Origin: Anaerolineae bacterium
GTDB lineage: Bacteria; Chloroflexota; Anaerolineae; 4572-78; J111
Assembly: GCA_023382535.1 (NCBI GenBank)
Contig: JAHDWA010000106.1
Coordinates: forward strand, 1-22,888
Direction of reading: 5' to 3'
DNA length: 22,888 bases
Part shown: positions 7,285-14,743 of the stretch, piece after piece
Position numbering within the stretch: the stretch's first letter is position 1
Layout: the number at the start of each line of letters is the position of its first letter
Translations under genes and position numbers: made by a program
Notes under the pieces: generated by a model
Databases searched by the model: none
What the model was told of the DNA's origin: nothing
Seen by the model: the letters and a program-made list of their open reading frames with translations, nothing else

Positions 7285-7324
7285 AAAACAGAAAAACCAC
7301 GACACTCAACTAAAGTTTGTGGTT
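7285..7324 (-). terminator. Terminator-like hairpin in the permease leader (putative attenuator)
   Basis: On minus-strand RNA, AACCAC (7319-7324) pairs with GTGGTT (7295-7300), with an inner AACT/AGTT helix in the loop. It is followed by UUU and then CUGUUUU, giving an interrupted U tract. It lies inside the 5' leader about 45 nt before the permease start. The AACC of its left arm can instead pair with GGTT at 7333-7336 (hairpin 7321-7336), so the two structures are mutually exclusive, as in attenuators. The stem has modest GC content, which limits confidence. Confidence 0.5.
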
Positions 7325-7375
7325 ATCCCCTGAACCTTACTTGTGGCAGATCTCTGTCGCAAAACAATTCTCACC

Positions 7376-7391
7376 CTCTCTGCATTGAGAG
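7376..7391 (-). promoter_or_regulatory. Hexaloop hairpin (ANTAR-target-like) in permease leader
   Basis: On the transcript, CUCUC-AAUGCA-GAGAG forms a 5-bp stem with a six-base loop having A at position 1 and G at position 4. That is the loop pattern (ANNGNN) recognised by ANTAR antiterminators such as EutV, which controls eut genes in enterococci. A second, poorer candidate is at 7321-7336 (GGUU/AACC stem, C-U mismatch, loop AGGGGA, also A1/G4). The spacing between the two is about 39 nt, longer than typical. No ANTAR protein is encoded in this window. Confidence 0.35.
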
Positions 7392-7444
7392 ACCTATTGA
7401 CTTGTAACAAAAAGTGGAGGTAAGGAAATAGTTAACGGTGAATA

Positions 7445-7469
7445 TCAGCTATTTGTGGCAAACCGCTGA
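7445..7469 (-). promoter_or_regulatory. Strong hairpin at the 5' end of the permease leader
   Basis: The RNA folds as UCAGC, a G/A mismatch, GUUUG, the loop CCA, CAAAU, and GCUGA. This gives ten base pairs with one wobble within about 40 nt of the predicted transcription start. The loop region holds GCCACAA; the same motif recurs at 7341-7348, and a partial CCACAA copy is in the left arm of the terminator hairpin (7317-7322). It may be a binding or stabilising element of the leader. Confidence 0.5.
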
Positions 7470-7490
7470 CACCCCCTGGATAGGGCCAAG

Positions 7491-7519
7491 ACTATAGCAC
7501 AACTGGCAAGATGTGTCAA
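7491..7519 (-). promoter_or_regulatory. Sigma-70-type promoter of the ethanolamine operon
   Basis: Minus strand: TTGACA at 7514-7519, a 17-bp spacer, TATAGT at 7491-7496 preceded by TGC (extended -10). This is a near-perfect consensus. The predicted start is near 7484, giving a leader of about 240 nt before the permease ATG. It is the only strong promoter seen upstream of the permease-puuD-eutABCL genes. Confidence 0.82.
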
Positions 7520-7593
7520 ATCAATTTTGAACAGAAATGAACAACAGCGAGCAAAATCCTTCACCTTGCCTTAATCATTTCAGCAGATAGCGC

Positions 7594-9084
7594 TCAATAA
7601 AGCCGGCCGACTTTGAGATGGTACATTTTATGGAGCAAGGCTTGGGCCTGGGCAATCGCCTTAAAGGTCTCTTTTAGAAAGCTTCGCTCCAACACCGATA
7701 GATGACTGGGATTGAGATAATTTGAGGGAGGCTGCCCTGCCTGTAGTTGCTCCCACTGGTGCTGAAGGCGCAGATTGAGTAGAAACTCGAAGGATTGGGC
7801 CAGCTCGTGGACAAGGTCGGCTGCCAGGTCGCTCGCCTCTTGCACCTGCTCCAGGCGGGCGAGGGTGTTCGTTTCGTTCAGGTGATACTTTAAAGCGAAG
7901 AAACGGGCTAAATCCACCAGCGGGACCATGGCCCGTTGTTTAAGGTCAAATTCGTGCTTATGCTCGCCGTTATGCTCAACCGTAAATTGACCAAAAAAGC
8001 CAATAGGGGGAGGTAAGCTGGCCGAGAGATGAGCCAGACGGGTTAAGAAACGGGGATGTTCATCGAGTAACTTGGCAATATAACGGCGCAAGTTCCTGGG
8101 GAGAGTAAGGTCGCCGTAAACGCCCCGAAAGTCAAAAAAGATCAGAAAATTGAACTCCTCTTCCGGTTCCCAGGTCGTTGCCCAGCGGTGAAAACGATCT
8201 TGCCAGCCGCTTACGGATTGAACCCACAAGGGATTGTCTGCCGTAAGGCGTCCGGGACAGGGTGGAAAGCCCGCCTCGACCAGCGAAGCGACCACCTGCC
8301 GGCCAAATTCCAGGAAATAGGCGTGGGTGGAGTCGGCTGCTTCTTGGGGTGGGTCAGCATAGATTAAAGCATTGTCTTGGTCAGTCTTAAAGGTTTGCTC
8401 GTGACGGCCCTCGCTGCCCAGCACCAGCCAGCAGTAGGGCAGGGGGGGCGGCCCCAAACTGGCCTCAGTCAGTTCCAACACCCGCCTGCTCAGGTGATCG
8501 TTGATGTCGGTCATCAGCCAGCCAATCTGACTGGCGCGCACTCCCTGGCGCAGTAACAGGGGAATGGTTTGTTGGGCCTGGTCCAGCACGGCGCGTAACC
8601 CGGCTGCGGTTGTCTGGCGCTTGATTTCGCGCGCTGTGAAAAAAGCCGAGGCGCTGTGCAGGACAATCAAATCATGGCTGGTTACCAGCCCCAGCGGCTG
8701 CTGGTCCAAAGTGATGAGCAGATGATGGATGTTGTGGGTTATCATCAAGCGCACCGCTTCGTAGATGGGCGCGTGGGCGGGAATCGTAATCAACGGCGCA
8801 CTCATAACCTGGTGGATGGGCTGGCGGGTATCTCGACCTGCCGCCACAACCCGCTCGCGCAAATCCCAATCGGTGACAATGCCGACAGCCTGGCCGCTTG
8901 CATTCAGGATAACCGCCGCGCTCACGCGGTGAGAATTCATAAGTTGAGCTGTTTCCTGGATAGAAGTGGTTTCAGCGCAGGTAAGCAGCGGGGCGTGGGC
9001 CAGATCGCGGATATGGCCGGTTAAGAGGTGAAGCGGCTGTTTTGTTTCTTCGACAGAAGGCGATGATTCGCTTTCGCCCGGCAT
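7594..9084 (-). CDS. Tandem-CBS, DUF294 nucleotidyltransferase-like signal protein
   Basis: A 496-residue cytosolic protein. Two CBS modules (about 25-82 and 88-145) should sense an adenine nucleotide. They are followed by a GlnD-like nucleotidyltransferase domain (DUF294) with GSEGRHEQT (223-231) and TDQDNAL (234-240), the G-S and D-x-D elements of the fold, and a C-terminal helical DUF294_C region to about 490. It lacks the N-terminal cyclic-nucleotide domain found in some relatives. Proteins of this class often sit beside transport or acetate/organic-acid genes and are thought to be regulators; the exact reaction is unknown. GGAG 6 nt before ATG supports the start. The gene precedes the ethanolamine promoter on the same strand, so a link to that operon is possible but unproven. 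Confidence 0.88.
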   Translation of the reverse strand: MPGESESSPSVEETKQPLHLLTGHIRDLAHAPLLTCAETTSIQETAQLMNSHRVSAAVILNASGQAVGIVTDWDLRERVVAAGRDTRQPIHQVMSAPLITIPAHAPIYEAVRLMITHNIHHLLITLDQQPLGLVTSHDLIVLHSASAFFTAREIKRQTTAAGLRAVLDQAQQTIPLLLRQGVRASQIGWLMTDINDHLSRRVLELTEASLGPPPLPYCWLVLGSEGRHEQTFKTDQDNALIYADPPQEAADSTHAYFLEFGRQVVASLVEAGFPPCPGRLTADNPLWVQSVSGWQDRFHRWATTWEPEEEFNFLIFFDFRGVYGDLTLPRNLRRYIAKLLDEHPRFLTRLAHLSASLPPPIGFFGQFTVEHNGEHKHEFDLKQRAMVPLVDLARFFALKYHLNETNTLARLEQVQEASDLAADLVHELAQSFEFLLNLRLQHQWEQLQAGQPPSNYLNPSHLSVLERSFLKETFKAIAQAQALLHKMYHLKVGRLY

Positions 9085-9114
9085 AGGGTCTCCACACTTT
9101 TAAGTGCTGCCTTG

Positions 9115-9146
9115 ATTCTAACATCGTTGGCTGGAGTTGTCCAGCC
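9115..9146 (-). promoter_or_regulatory. Promoter of the CBS/DUF294 gene with an overlapping dyad operator
   Basis: Minus strand: TGGACA (9138-9143), a 17-bp spacer, TAGAAT (9115-9120) with upstream TGT (extended -10). A perfect dyad GGCTGGA-GTTG-TCCAGCC (9129-9146) covers the -35 element and part of the spacer, a position typical of repressor binding. The predicted start is near 9108, about 24 nt before the ATG. Confidence 0.68.
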
Positions 9147-9172
9147 TGAAGATTTTCGAGGGATGTGTTCCT

Positions 9173-9211
9173 CTCGTCCTGAGCAGGCCGAAGGCCGTAT
9201 CGAAGGGCGAG
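9173..9211. repeat. Dispersed intergenic hairpin repeat (CTCGTCC/GGGCGAG)
   Basis: The outer arms CTCGTCC (9173-9179) and GGGCGAG (9205-9211), with one wobble, enclose an inner GGCC-GAA-GGCC helix. The sequence TCGTCCTGAGCAGGCCGAAG resembles the common CCTGAGCGAAGTCGAAGG intergenic repeats of many bacterial genomes (recognised by eye). It lies in the divergent spacer between the CBS/DUF294 gene and the SDR gene, upstream of both core promoters. Confidence 0.55.
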
Positions 9212-9277
9212 ACCCAAAGTCGAACGCCCCCTTTTCGAAAGTGAATCTGGTTCGGGTTAGTCTTGTACAGAAGGTTG

Positions 9278-9311
9278 TGGTATACTTCAAACATTCCAGC
9301 CTGGTTGGAAT
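9278..9311 (+). promoter_or_regulatory. Extended -10 promoter and start-site dyad for the SDR-tal/pgi operon
   Basis: TGG followed by TATACT (9281-9286) forms an extended -10; the region 16-18 bp upstream has no good -35 hexamer. The dyad ATTCCA-gcctggt-TGGAAT (9293-9311) begins at the predicted transcription start, a possible operator. The next gene starts at 9337. Confidence 0.5.
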
Positions 9312-9336
9312 AGATTGGACTGGAGGGGGGATAACA

Positions 9337-10044
9337 GTGAGCGTTGACAATAAAATAACCATCATCAGCGGGGCCAGCGGTGGTTTAGGTGGGACTGTCA
9401 GCCGCATGTTCTACGAGGCTGGAGCTACTGTAGTTTTGCTAGGTTCCCGGCTGGAAGGGGTGCAAGAATTGGCCGCCGAATTAGGTCAGGATCGAATTTT
9501 GCCACTGGCTGCTAATCTCAGTGACCCGGCCGGGGCAGAGGAGGTCGTCCAGGCCACGCTGGCTCAATTTGGCCGGGTAGATATTCTGCTGAACCTGGCC
9601 GGCGGTTTTGGGGGCGGCCACCCGGTCAGCGACAGCGCCGCCGACGATCTGGACAAAATGTTGGACCTCAACCTGCGCACGGCTTATAATCTCAGCCGGG
9701 CCGCTGTCAAACCGATGATTGCCCAAGAATGGGGGCGCATTGTCAATGTGGCTTCACGCGACGCTCTGCGCGGCCGGCCCAATTACAGCGCCTATGCCAT
9801 CAGCAAAGCGGCCGTGCTTCGCTTGACCGAGTCTATGGCCGCGGAAGTGCAAAATGACCTTATTACCGTCAACGCTATTCTGCCCGGCACGATTGATACC
9901 GAGGCCAACCGCAAGAGTTCGCCCGACGCCGATTTTAGCAAGTGGGTCAAACCCGCCGAGATTGGAGCCGCCCTGCTATTTTTAGCCAGCGACGGCGCTG
10001 CGGCCATCAACGGAGCGGCAATCCCCTTGTATGGGCGGTCGTAG
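9337..10044 (+). CDS. Short-chain dehydrogenase/reductase (SDR family)
   Basis: A 235-residue classical SDR: an NAD(P)-binding Rossmann fold with GASGGLG (12-18), NLAGG (86-90) and the catalytic tetrad Asn112, Ser140, Tyr153 and Lys157 (Ser-x12-Tyr-x3-Lys). The substrate cannot be told from sequence; residues S37-R38 after the second strand would favour NADP (inference). The start is GTG at 9337, preceded by GGAGGGGGG; a longer reading frame open from 9112 crosses an intergenic repeat and the promoter and is not used. Only 30 nt separate it from the transaldolase/isomerase gene, so they are probably cotranscribed, which hints at a sugar or sugar-phosphate-related substrate. Confidence 0.9.
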   Translation: MSVDNKITIISGASGGLGGTVSRMFYEAGATVVLLGSRLEGVQELAAELGQDRILPLAANLSDPAGAEEVVQATLAQFGRVDILLNLAGGFGGGHPVSDSAADDLDKMLDLNLRTAYNLSRAAVKPMIAQEWGRIVNVASRDALRGRPNYSAYAISKAAVLRLTESMAAEVQNDLITVNAILPGTIDTEANRKSSPDADFSKWVKPAEIGAALLFLASDGAAAINGAAIPLYGRS

Positions 10045-10074
10045 ATAAGAAATAAATTATTAAGGAGCTTTACT

Positions 10075-12894
10075 ATGCCCGAAAATTCATTAAAACAACT
10101 CTCTGACCTGGGCCAATCGCTGTGGTACGATAATATCGAGCGCAGCATGATTATTGAGGGAAAATTGGCCCGCCTCATCGCCGAGGATTATGTTGTCGGC
10201 GTCACTTCCAACCCGACAATTTTCCAAAAGGCTATCGCCGGCAGCGATTTGTATGATGCCCAAATCCAGGAAGTGGTCACTCAAAACCCCATCATTTCAG
10301 CCAAAGACCTGTTTGAAGCCCTGGCCATTCAAGATATTCAGGGCGCCGCCGATATTTTGCAGCCGGTCTATGAGCGGACCAACGGTGTGGATGGCTACAT
10401 TAGCCTGGAGGTATCCCCTTTCCTGGCCAATGACACGGAAGGGACGGTTGCTGAAGCCAAACGCCTCTTTGAGGCGGTCGGCCGGCCCAACTTGATGATT
10501 AAGATTCCGGCGACAGCTGCCGGCCTGCCGGCCATTACGGAGGTGATTGGCTCCGGCATCAATGTTAATGTGACCATGATGTTCTCGCTGCAAAATTATA
10601 TTGATGTGGCCCATGCTTACATCGCCGGGCTGGAAAAGCTGGACGCTGCCGACGGTGATTTAACCACCGTCGCCTCGGTGGCCTCCTTTTTTGTCAGCCG
10701 GGTAGACACGCTGCTTGATAAGCTGCTGGAAGAGACGGGCAAACCGGAAGCCAGAGCTTTGCAAGGGAAAATGGCTATCGCCAACGCCAAAGCCGCCTAC
10801 AAAGCTTTTAAGGAGATTTTTGGCAGCGAGCGTTTCCAAAAATTAGCCGAAAAAGGAGCCCAGGTACAGCGCGTGTTGTGGGCCAGCACCAGCACCAAAA
10901 ACCCGGCCTACCGCGATGTGATTTATGCCGAAGAACTCATCGGTCCCGCTACGGTAGATACTGCGCCACCGGCTACGATTGAGGCGCTCAAAGACCACGG
11001 CCAAATCCGGCCCAGCCTGGAAGAAGGCCTGGGTGAAGCCCCGGCTGTGCTGGAGCGGCTCAAAGATTTCAACATTGACTACGATGCAGCCATGGACAAA
11101 CTGCAAGTAGATGGGGTTGAGGCCTTTGCCAAATCCTTTATGGATTTGCTCAATACTCTGGAGGCCAAGCGAGAGGCAATTGTCTCCCGGCAGGTCAGTC
11201 CCATGATGATGAGCCTGGATGGCTATCAGCACACCGTGGATGTTCGCTTGAAAGCCTGGGAAGCAGCCAAAGTTGCGGCTCGCATCTGGGACAAAGAGGG
11301 CACGGTCTGGGTATCCGACCCCGACAAGGCCGCCCAGACCCCGGAACTGACCAATCGCCTGGGCTGGCTGAGCATGGGCCAGGAGATGCTGGCCGATACT
11401 GATAACCTGGCCGCCTTTGCCGCCGAGATTATAGCGGCGGGTTTCCAGCAAGTGATCCTGTTAGGGATGGGTGGGAGCAGCCTGGCCCCGGAAGTTTTTA
11501 TGCATACGTTCGGTTCTTCCCCTTCTAATAAGGGAGGAAGTCTTCCCCTGACCGTCCTTGACAGCACCAACCCGGAGCAGGTAGCCGCCGTCGCCGCAAG
11601 TGTGGCTGATCCGGCCAAAACACTGTTCCTGGTATCCAGTAAGTCCGGCGGAACTATTGAAACCCTCTCTGCTTTCAAATATTTTTATCAGGTGGTTGGG
11701 CAGGTTAAAGATAACCCCGGCGAAAATTTTGTCGCCTTGACCGACCCCGGCTCCGGTCTGGAAAAGCTGGCCAAAGAAAAGAATTTCCGCCGCATCTTCT
11801 CGACTCCAAAGGAGGTCGGTGGGCGCTATTCGGCCTTGACCTATTTTGGGCTGGTGCCGGCGGCGCTGGTCGGGGTTGACGTGCCGAGGTTATTGCGCCG
11901 GGCGAATACGATGGCCGAGGCCTGCCGCAACAGCGCCGCCCATAACCCCGGCTTGCAGCTTGGCGCGGTGATGGGTGAGCTGGCCCTGGCCGGGCGGGAT
12001 AAAGTCACCCTGTTTGCCTCACCCAGAATTGCTGCTTTTGGCGTGTGGGCGGAGCAGTTGATTGCCGAAAGCACCGGCAAGCATGGTACCGGCATTTTGC
12101 CCGTCGCCGACGAGGCTATTGCCGAGCCGCTTCACTACGGCAACGACCGCCTGTTTGTCTATCTCCGCCTGGCCGGCGATGATAATGTGGAACTGGAGGG
12201 CAAAATCAATGTTCTGGAGGCTGCCGGACATCCCGTCATCCGCATCTATATGGATGAGCTGGAGGATTTGGGGCAGGAATTTTTCCGCTGGGAAATGGCT
12301 ACGGCTGTCGCTGGCGCGGCCCTGAAAATCAATCCTTTTGACCAACCCAACGTTGAATCGGCCAAGATCAAAGCCCGCGACCTGATGGCCGAGTTTGACC
12401 GCAGCGGCCAGTTGCCTGTCATCACCCCGACCCTGGATTACGACGATATTGATGTATACGGCCCGGCTATGGGTGAGACCGTAGCCACGTCGCTGCGGGC
12501 CTTTCTAACCCAGTTTCGGCCTGGCGATTATGTGGCGATTATGGCCTATCTGCCCTATGAGGCCGAGATTGATGCCGCTCTGAACCAACTGCGCTTGCGC
12601 CTGCGGGATGGGCTGCGCGCCGCGACCACTGTTGGCTATGGCCCGCGCTTCCTCCACTCGACCGGCCAACTGCATAAGGGCGATGCCAATAAGGGCCTGT
12701 TTATCCAGATTACCCACACCCCGGCCACCGATGTCGAGATTCCCGGCGAAAAATATACCTTTGCCACGTTACACGCGGCCCAGGCCCAGGGCGATTATAA
12801 TGCGCTCCAAGAAAATGGCCGCCGTCTTATCCGCTTCCACATCGAGCGGGGGCAGGAGTTGTCGGGAGCCATCCGGCGGCTGATCCCGGCTTAA
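10075..12894 (+). CDS. tal-pgi: Bifunctional transaldolase / glucose-6-phosphate isomerase
   Basis: A 939-residue fusion. Residues 1 to about 365 are a transaldolase with TSNPTIFQKAI (44-54) and the Schiff-base Lys143 in MIKIPATAAG, catalysing the sedoheptulose-7-P/glyceraldehyde-3-P exchange. From about 375 to the end is a phosphoglucose isomerase with the sugar-phosphate loops GMGGSSLAPEVF (about 464-475) and SSKSGGTIETL (about 520-530) and a late KGLFIQITHT segment. Such Tal-Pgi fusions are known in cyanobacteria, actinobacteria and Chloroflexota. It links the non-oxidative pentose phosphate pathway to the glucose-6-P/fructose-6-P pool in one cytosolic protein. AAGGAG lies 7 nt before ATG. 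There is no frame break. The downstream spacer begins with a hairpin at 12935. Confidence 0.96.
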   Translation: MPENSLKQLSDLGQSLWYDNIERSMIIEGKLARLIAEDYVVGVTSNPTIFQKAIAGSDLYDAQIQEVVTQNPIISAKDLFEALAIQDIQGAADILQPVYERTNGVDGYISLEVSPFLANDTEGTVAEAKRLFEAVGRPNLMIKIPATAAGLPAITEVIGSGINVNVTMMFSLQNYIDVAHAYIAGLEKLDAADGDLTTVASVASFFVSRVDTLLDKLLEETGKPEARALQGKMAIANAKAAYKAFKEIFGSERFQKLAEKGAQVQRVLWASTSTKNPAYRDVIYAEELIGPATVDTAPPATIEALKDHGQIRPSLEEGLGEAPAVLERLKDFNIDYDAAMDKLQVDGVEAFAKSFMDLLNTLEAKREAIVSRQVSPMMMSLDGYQHTVDVRLKAWEAAKVAARIWDKEGTVWVSDPDKAAQTPELTNRLGWLSMGQEMLADTDNLAAFAAEIIAAGFQQVILLGMGGSSLAPEVFMHTFGSSPSNKGGSLPLTVLDSTNPEQVAAVAASVADPAKTLFLVSSKSGGTIETLSAFKYFYQVVGQVKDNPGENFVALTDPGSGLEKLAKEKNFRRIFSTPKEVGGRYSALTYFGLVPAALVGVDVPRLLRRANTMAEACRNSAAHNPGLQLGAVMGELALAGRDKVTLFASPRIAAFGVWAEQLIAESTGKHGTGILPVADEAIAEPLHYGNDRLFVYLRLAGDDNVELEGKINVLEAAGHPVIRIYMDELEDLGQEFFRWEMATAVAGAALKINPFDQPNVESAKIKARDLMAEFDRSGQLPVITPTLDYDDIDVYGPAMGETVATSLRAFLTQFRPGDYVAIMAYLPYEAEIDAALNQLRLRLRDGLRAATTVGYGPRFLHSTGQLHKGDANKGLFIQITHTPATDVEIPGEKYTFATLHAAQAQGDYNALQENGRRLIRFHIERGQELSGAIRRLIPA

Positions 12895-12934
12895 GTTCTT
12901 TAAAAATTTGTAAGGCTGCACCGGTCTGAATGTA

Positions 12935-12962
12935 AGGAGTCCAAAATGTGTTTTGGACTCCT
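12935..12962 (+). promoter_or_regulatory. Perfect 12-bp hairpin before the alpha/beta hydrolase, possible RNA switch
   Basis: AGGAGTCCAAAA-TGTG-TTTTGGACTCCT is a perfect dyad. No U tract follows, so it is a poor intrinsic terminator for tal-pgi. The right arm's GGACTCC (12955-12961) is also complementary over 7 nt to GGAGTCC at 12992-12998, which includes the ribosome-binding site of the next gene (ATG at 13001). Opening the hairpin could therefore mask that site. This is an inference from complementarity only. Confidence 0.6.
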
Positions 12963-13000
12963 GAAAAATAAAACACATCTTCATAAAGGTTGGAGTCCCC

Positions 13001-13873
13001 ATGAGTCAGGACATGACCTGCTACCAGATCAATGGACAGCCGATTTACGTGCGCGAAGAAGGAATAGCTCACCATCCGGTGGCGTTGTTAATTCACGGGT
13101 GGTCAAGCTCCTGGTACGCCATGTCGCCCCTGGTGCCGCTGTTGAGCAGCAAACGGTTTCGCTGCCTGGCGGTTGATCTGCCGGGCTATGGCCAGTCGCC
13201 GCCGGGGCCAGGGCGGGCAACGATTGCCGGTTACGCCGACCTGCTCGCCGGCCTGATTCAAGCAGTTAGCGACCAGCCGGTCGTTCTGATCGGCCATTCG
13301 ATGGGCGGGATGATCAGCCTGACCCTGGCCCTGCGCCACCCCCACCTGGTAGAGCGCATGGTGCTGCTCTGCCCCGCGATCAGCGGTCGCCTCTCCCTCT
13401 TTATTAATCTATTCATTTCGCCGGTAACGATTTTGGAACGATTTTCTCTGGCCAGCAAAATTGTCTCCCTGTTGGAGCCGCAAATGCTGGGGGTGACCGA
13501 CCGGCTGATGCGCCCGGCCTCTATCGCCGCTCGAACCGGCATCACCCAAGCTGATTATCAACACATCCGGGCCGATGCTCGCCGTCCCGGGCAGGGCCGG
13601 GTGCGGGCCGAATGTTTCTGGGCCATGCGCGAGGGTGATTTGCGCGGCAAATTGGGCCAGATCGAAGCGCCCTCGCTGGTTATTTGGGGGATGGAAGATA
13701 ACACCGTTCCCCTCAGCGATGCCAGTTTTTTGGCCGATGAATGGCCCGCCGCCGACCTGCGCATCGTGCCCAAAGCCAGCCACTGGCCGCAATTCGAGAC
13801 CCCGGAAGTGACCCAGAGATATATCACTGCTTTTCTAAGCAAACCGCTAAAATTGCTCAAATTTGAGCTATAA
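13001..13873 (+). CDS. Alpha/beta hydrolase fold protein
   Basis: A 290-residue soluble hydrolase. HGWSSSWYAM (32-41) forms the oxyanion region, and the nucleophile elbow is GHSMGG with Ser100. Asp233 in IWGMEDNTVP and His261 in KASHWPQFE complete the triad. A cap domain lies between about 130 and 215. The substrate cannot be predicted: esterase, lipase or C-C hydrolase-like enzymes all share this pattern. There is no signal peptide, so it is cytosolic. Its ribosome-binding site (GGAG, 12992-12995) may pair with an upstream hairpin arm. The last residues (LKFEL) are encoded by a 14-bp perfect palindrome that also belongs to the promoter region of the next gene. Confidence 0.88.
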   Translation: MSQDMTCYQINGQPIYVREEGIAHHPVALLIHGWSSSWYAMSPLVPLLSSKRFRCLAVDLPGYGQSPPGPGRATIAGYADLLAGLIQAVSDQPVVLIGHSMGGMISLTLALRHPHLVERMVLLCPAISGRLSLFINLFISPVTILERFSLASKIVSLLEPQMLGVTDRLMRPASIAARTGITQADYQHIRADARRPGQGRVRAECFWAMREGDLRGKLGQIEAPSLVIWGMEDNTVPLSDASFLADEWPAADLRIVPKASHWPQFETPEVTQRYITAFLSKPLKLLKFEL

Positions 13874-13879
13874 TATAAT
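13855..13879 (+). promoter_or_regulatory. Palindrome plus overlapping -10 boxes upstream of the SPFH gene
   Basis: The perfect palindrome GCTCAAATTTGAGC (13855-13868) directly abuts two overlapping TATAAT boxes (13869-13874, 13874-13879). TTGCTC 15 bp before the second box is a weak -35. The arrangement looks like an operator next to a -10 element, although the palindrome also encodes the hydrolase C-terminus. Confidence 0.5.
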
Positions 13880-13926
13880 GAGATAGTTTTAGTATTTCTC
13901 TATACTTGCCAAAAGGAGGCAGTTCT

Positions 13927-14718
13927 ATGGAAAGCATTTTCGCCCTAATTCCGTGTCTTGGGTTTGTGGGAATTATCTTGCTGTTCCTGGCTTTTTCATC
14001 AATCCGGGTGGTGCAGGAGTACGAGCGCGGCGTGATCTTCCGGCTGGGGCGTTTTGTCGGGGCCAAGGGGCCGGGTCTGTTCTTCATCGTGCCCTTTATT
14101 GATCGCATGGTCAAGGTGGATTTGCGGACCATTACCCTGGACGTACCCTCCCAGGAGGGTATTACCCGTGATAATGTCACCCTCAAAGTGAATGCGGTCG
14201 TTTACTTCCGCGTGCTCGATCCCGGCAAAGCTATTATCCAGGTTGAGGATTACCGGCGGGCTACCTGGCTGATTGCCCAAACCACGCTGCGCAATGTCAT
14301 CGGCCAAAGCGACCTGGATGACTTGCTGGCCCACCGCGAAAAAGTCAACGAGCAGCTCCAGCGGATTATTGACGAGCAAACCGAACCCTGGGGGATTAAA
14401 GTTTCTATTGTTGAAGTTAAAGATGTGGAGCTGCCCCAAACCATGCAGCGGGCTATGGCCAGGCAAGCCGAGGCTGAACGCGAAAAACGAGCCAAAATCA
14501 TCCACGCCGAAGGCGAATTTTCGGCGGCTCAGCAATTAGCTGAAGCGGCGGAGGTTATTGCCAGCCAGCCGGCTACGATTCAACTGCGTTACCTGCAAAC
14601 ACTGACCGAGATTGCCGTGGAGAAAAATTCCACCATTATCTTCCCGGTGCCGATTGATATGTTCTCGGCTATTACCAGCATCCTGGATGCCAGGGCTGAA
14701 GAGGCTAAATCAGGATAA
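13927..14718 (+). CDS. SPFH/band-7 membrane protein (slipin/stomatin-like)
   Basis: A 263-residue protein: one N-terminal membrane segment (about 5-22, LIPCLGFVGIILLFLAF), then the SPFH domain beginning RVVQEYERGVIFRLGRFVGA, with LDVPSQEGITRDNVTLKVNA and YFRVLDP, and a C-terminal coiled-coil segment AEAEREKRAKIIHAEGE characteristic of slipins and stomatins. These oligomerise at the inner face of the membrane and organise membrane microdomains or proteases. The start at 13927 is set by AAAAGGAGGC 6 nt upstream; an upstream in-frame start at 13906 would bury that site. No NfeD-type protease partner lies next to it. It has its own promoter-like region and a strong terminator, so it is probably monocistronic. 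Confidence 0.93.
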   Translation: MESIFALIPCLGFVGIILLFLAFSSIRVVQEYERGVIFRLGRFVGAKGPGLFFIVPFIDRMVKVDLRTITLDVPSQEGITRDNVTLKVNAVVYFRVLDPGKAIIQVEDYRRATWLIAQTTLRNVIGQSDLDDLLAHREKVNEQLQRIIDEQTEPWGIKVSIVEVKDVELPQTMQRAMARQAEAEREKRAKIIHAEGEFSAAQQLAEAAEVIASQPATIQLRYLQTLTEIAVEKNSTIIFPVPIDMFSAITSILDARAEEAKSG

Positions 14719-14743
14719 GACGCGGCTTGGAGTAATGAACTTG

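Noticed and set aside
7243..7593. Cobalamin riboswitch in front of the ethanolamine operon
   Set aside because: Expected because EutBC needs B12, but I cannot find the conserved B12-box core in the leader; the length and hairpins do not fit.
9112..9336. N-terminal extension of the SDR reading frame
   Set aside because: It crosses the divergent promoter, a dispersed repeat and the -10 of the gene; the GTG at 9337 has a strong ribosome-binding site and gives the normal SDR N-terminus.
12935..12962. Intrinsic terminator of tal-pgi
   Set aside because: The hairpin is perfect, but no U tract follows on either strand, so a switch or stabiliser is more likely.
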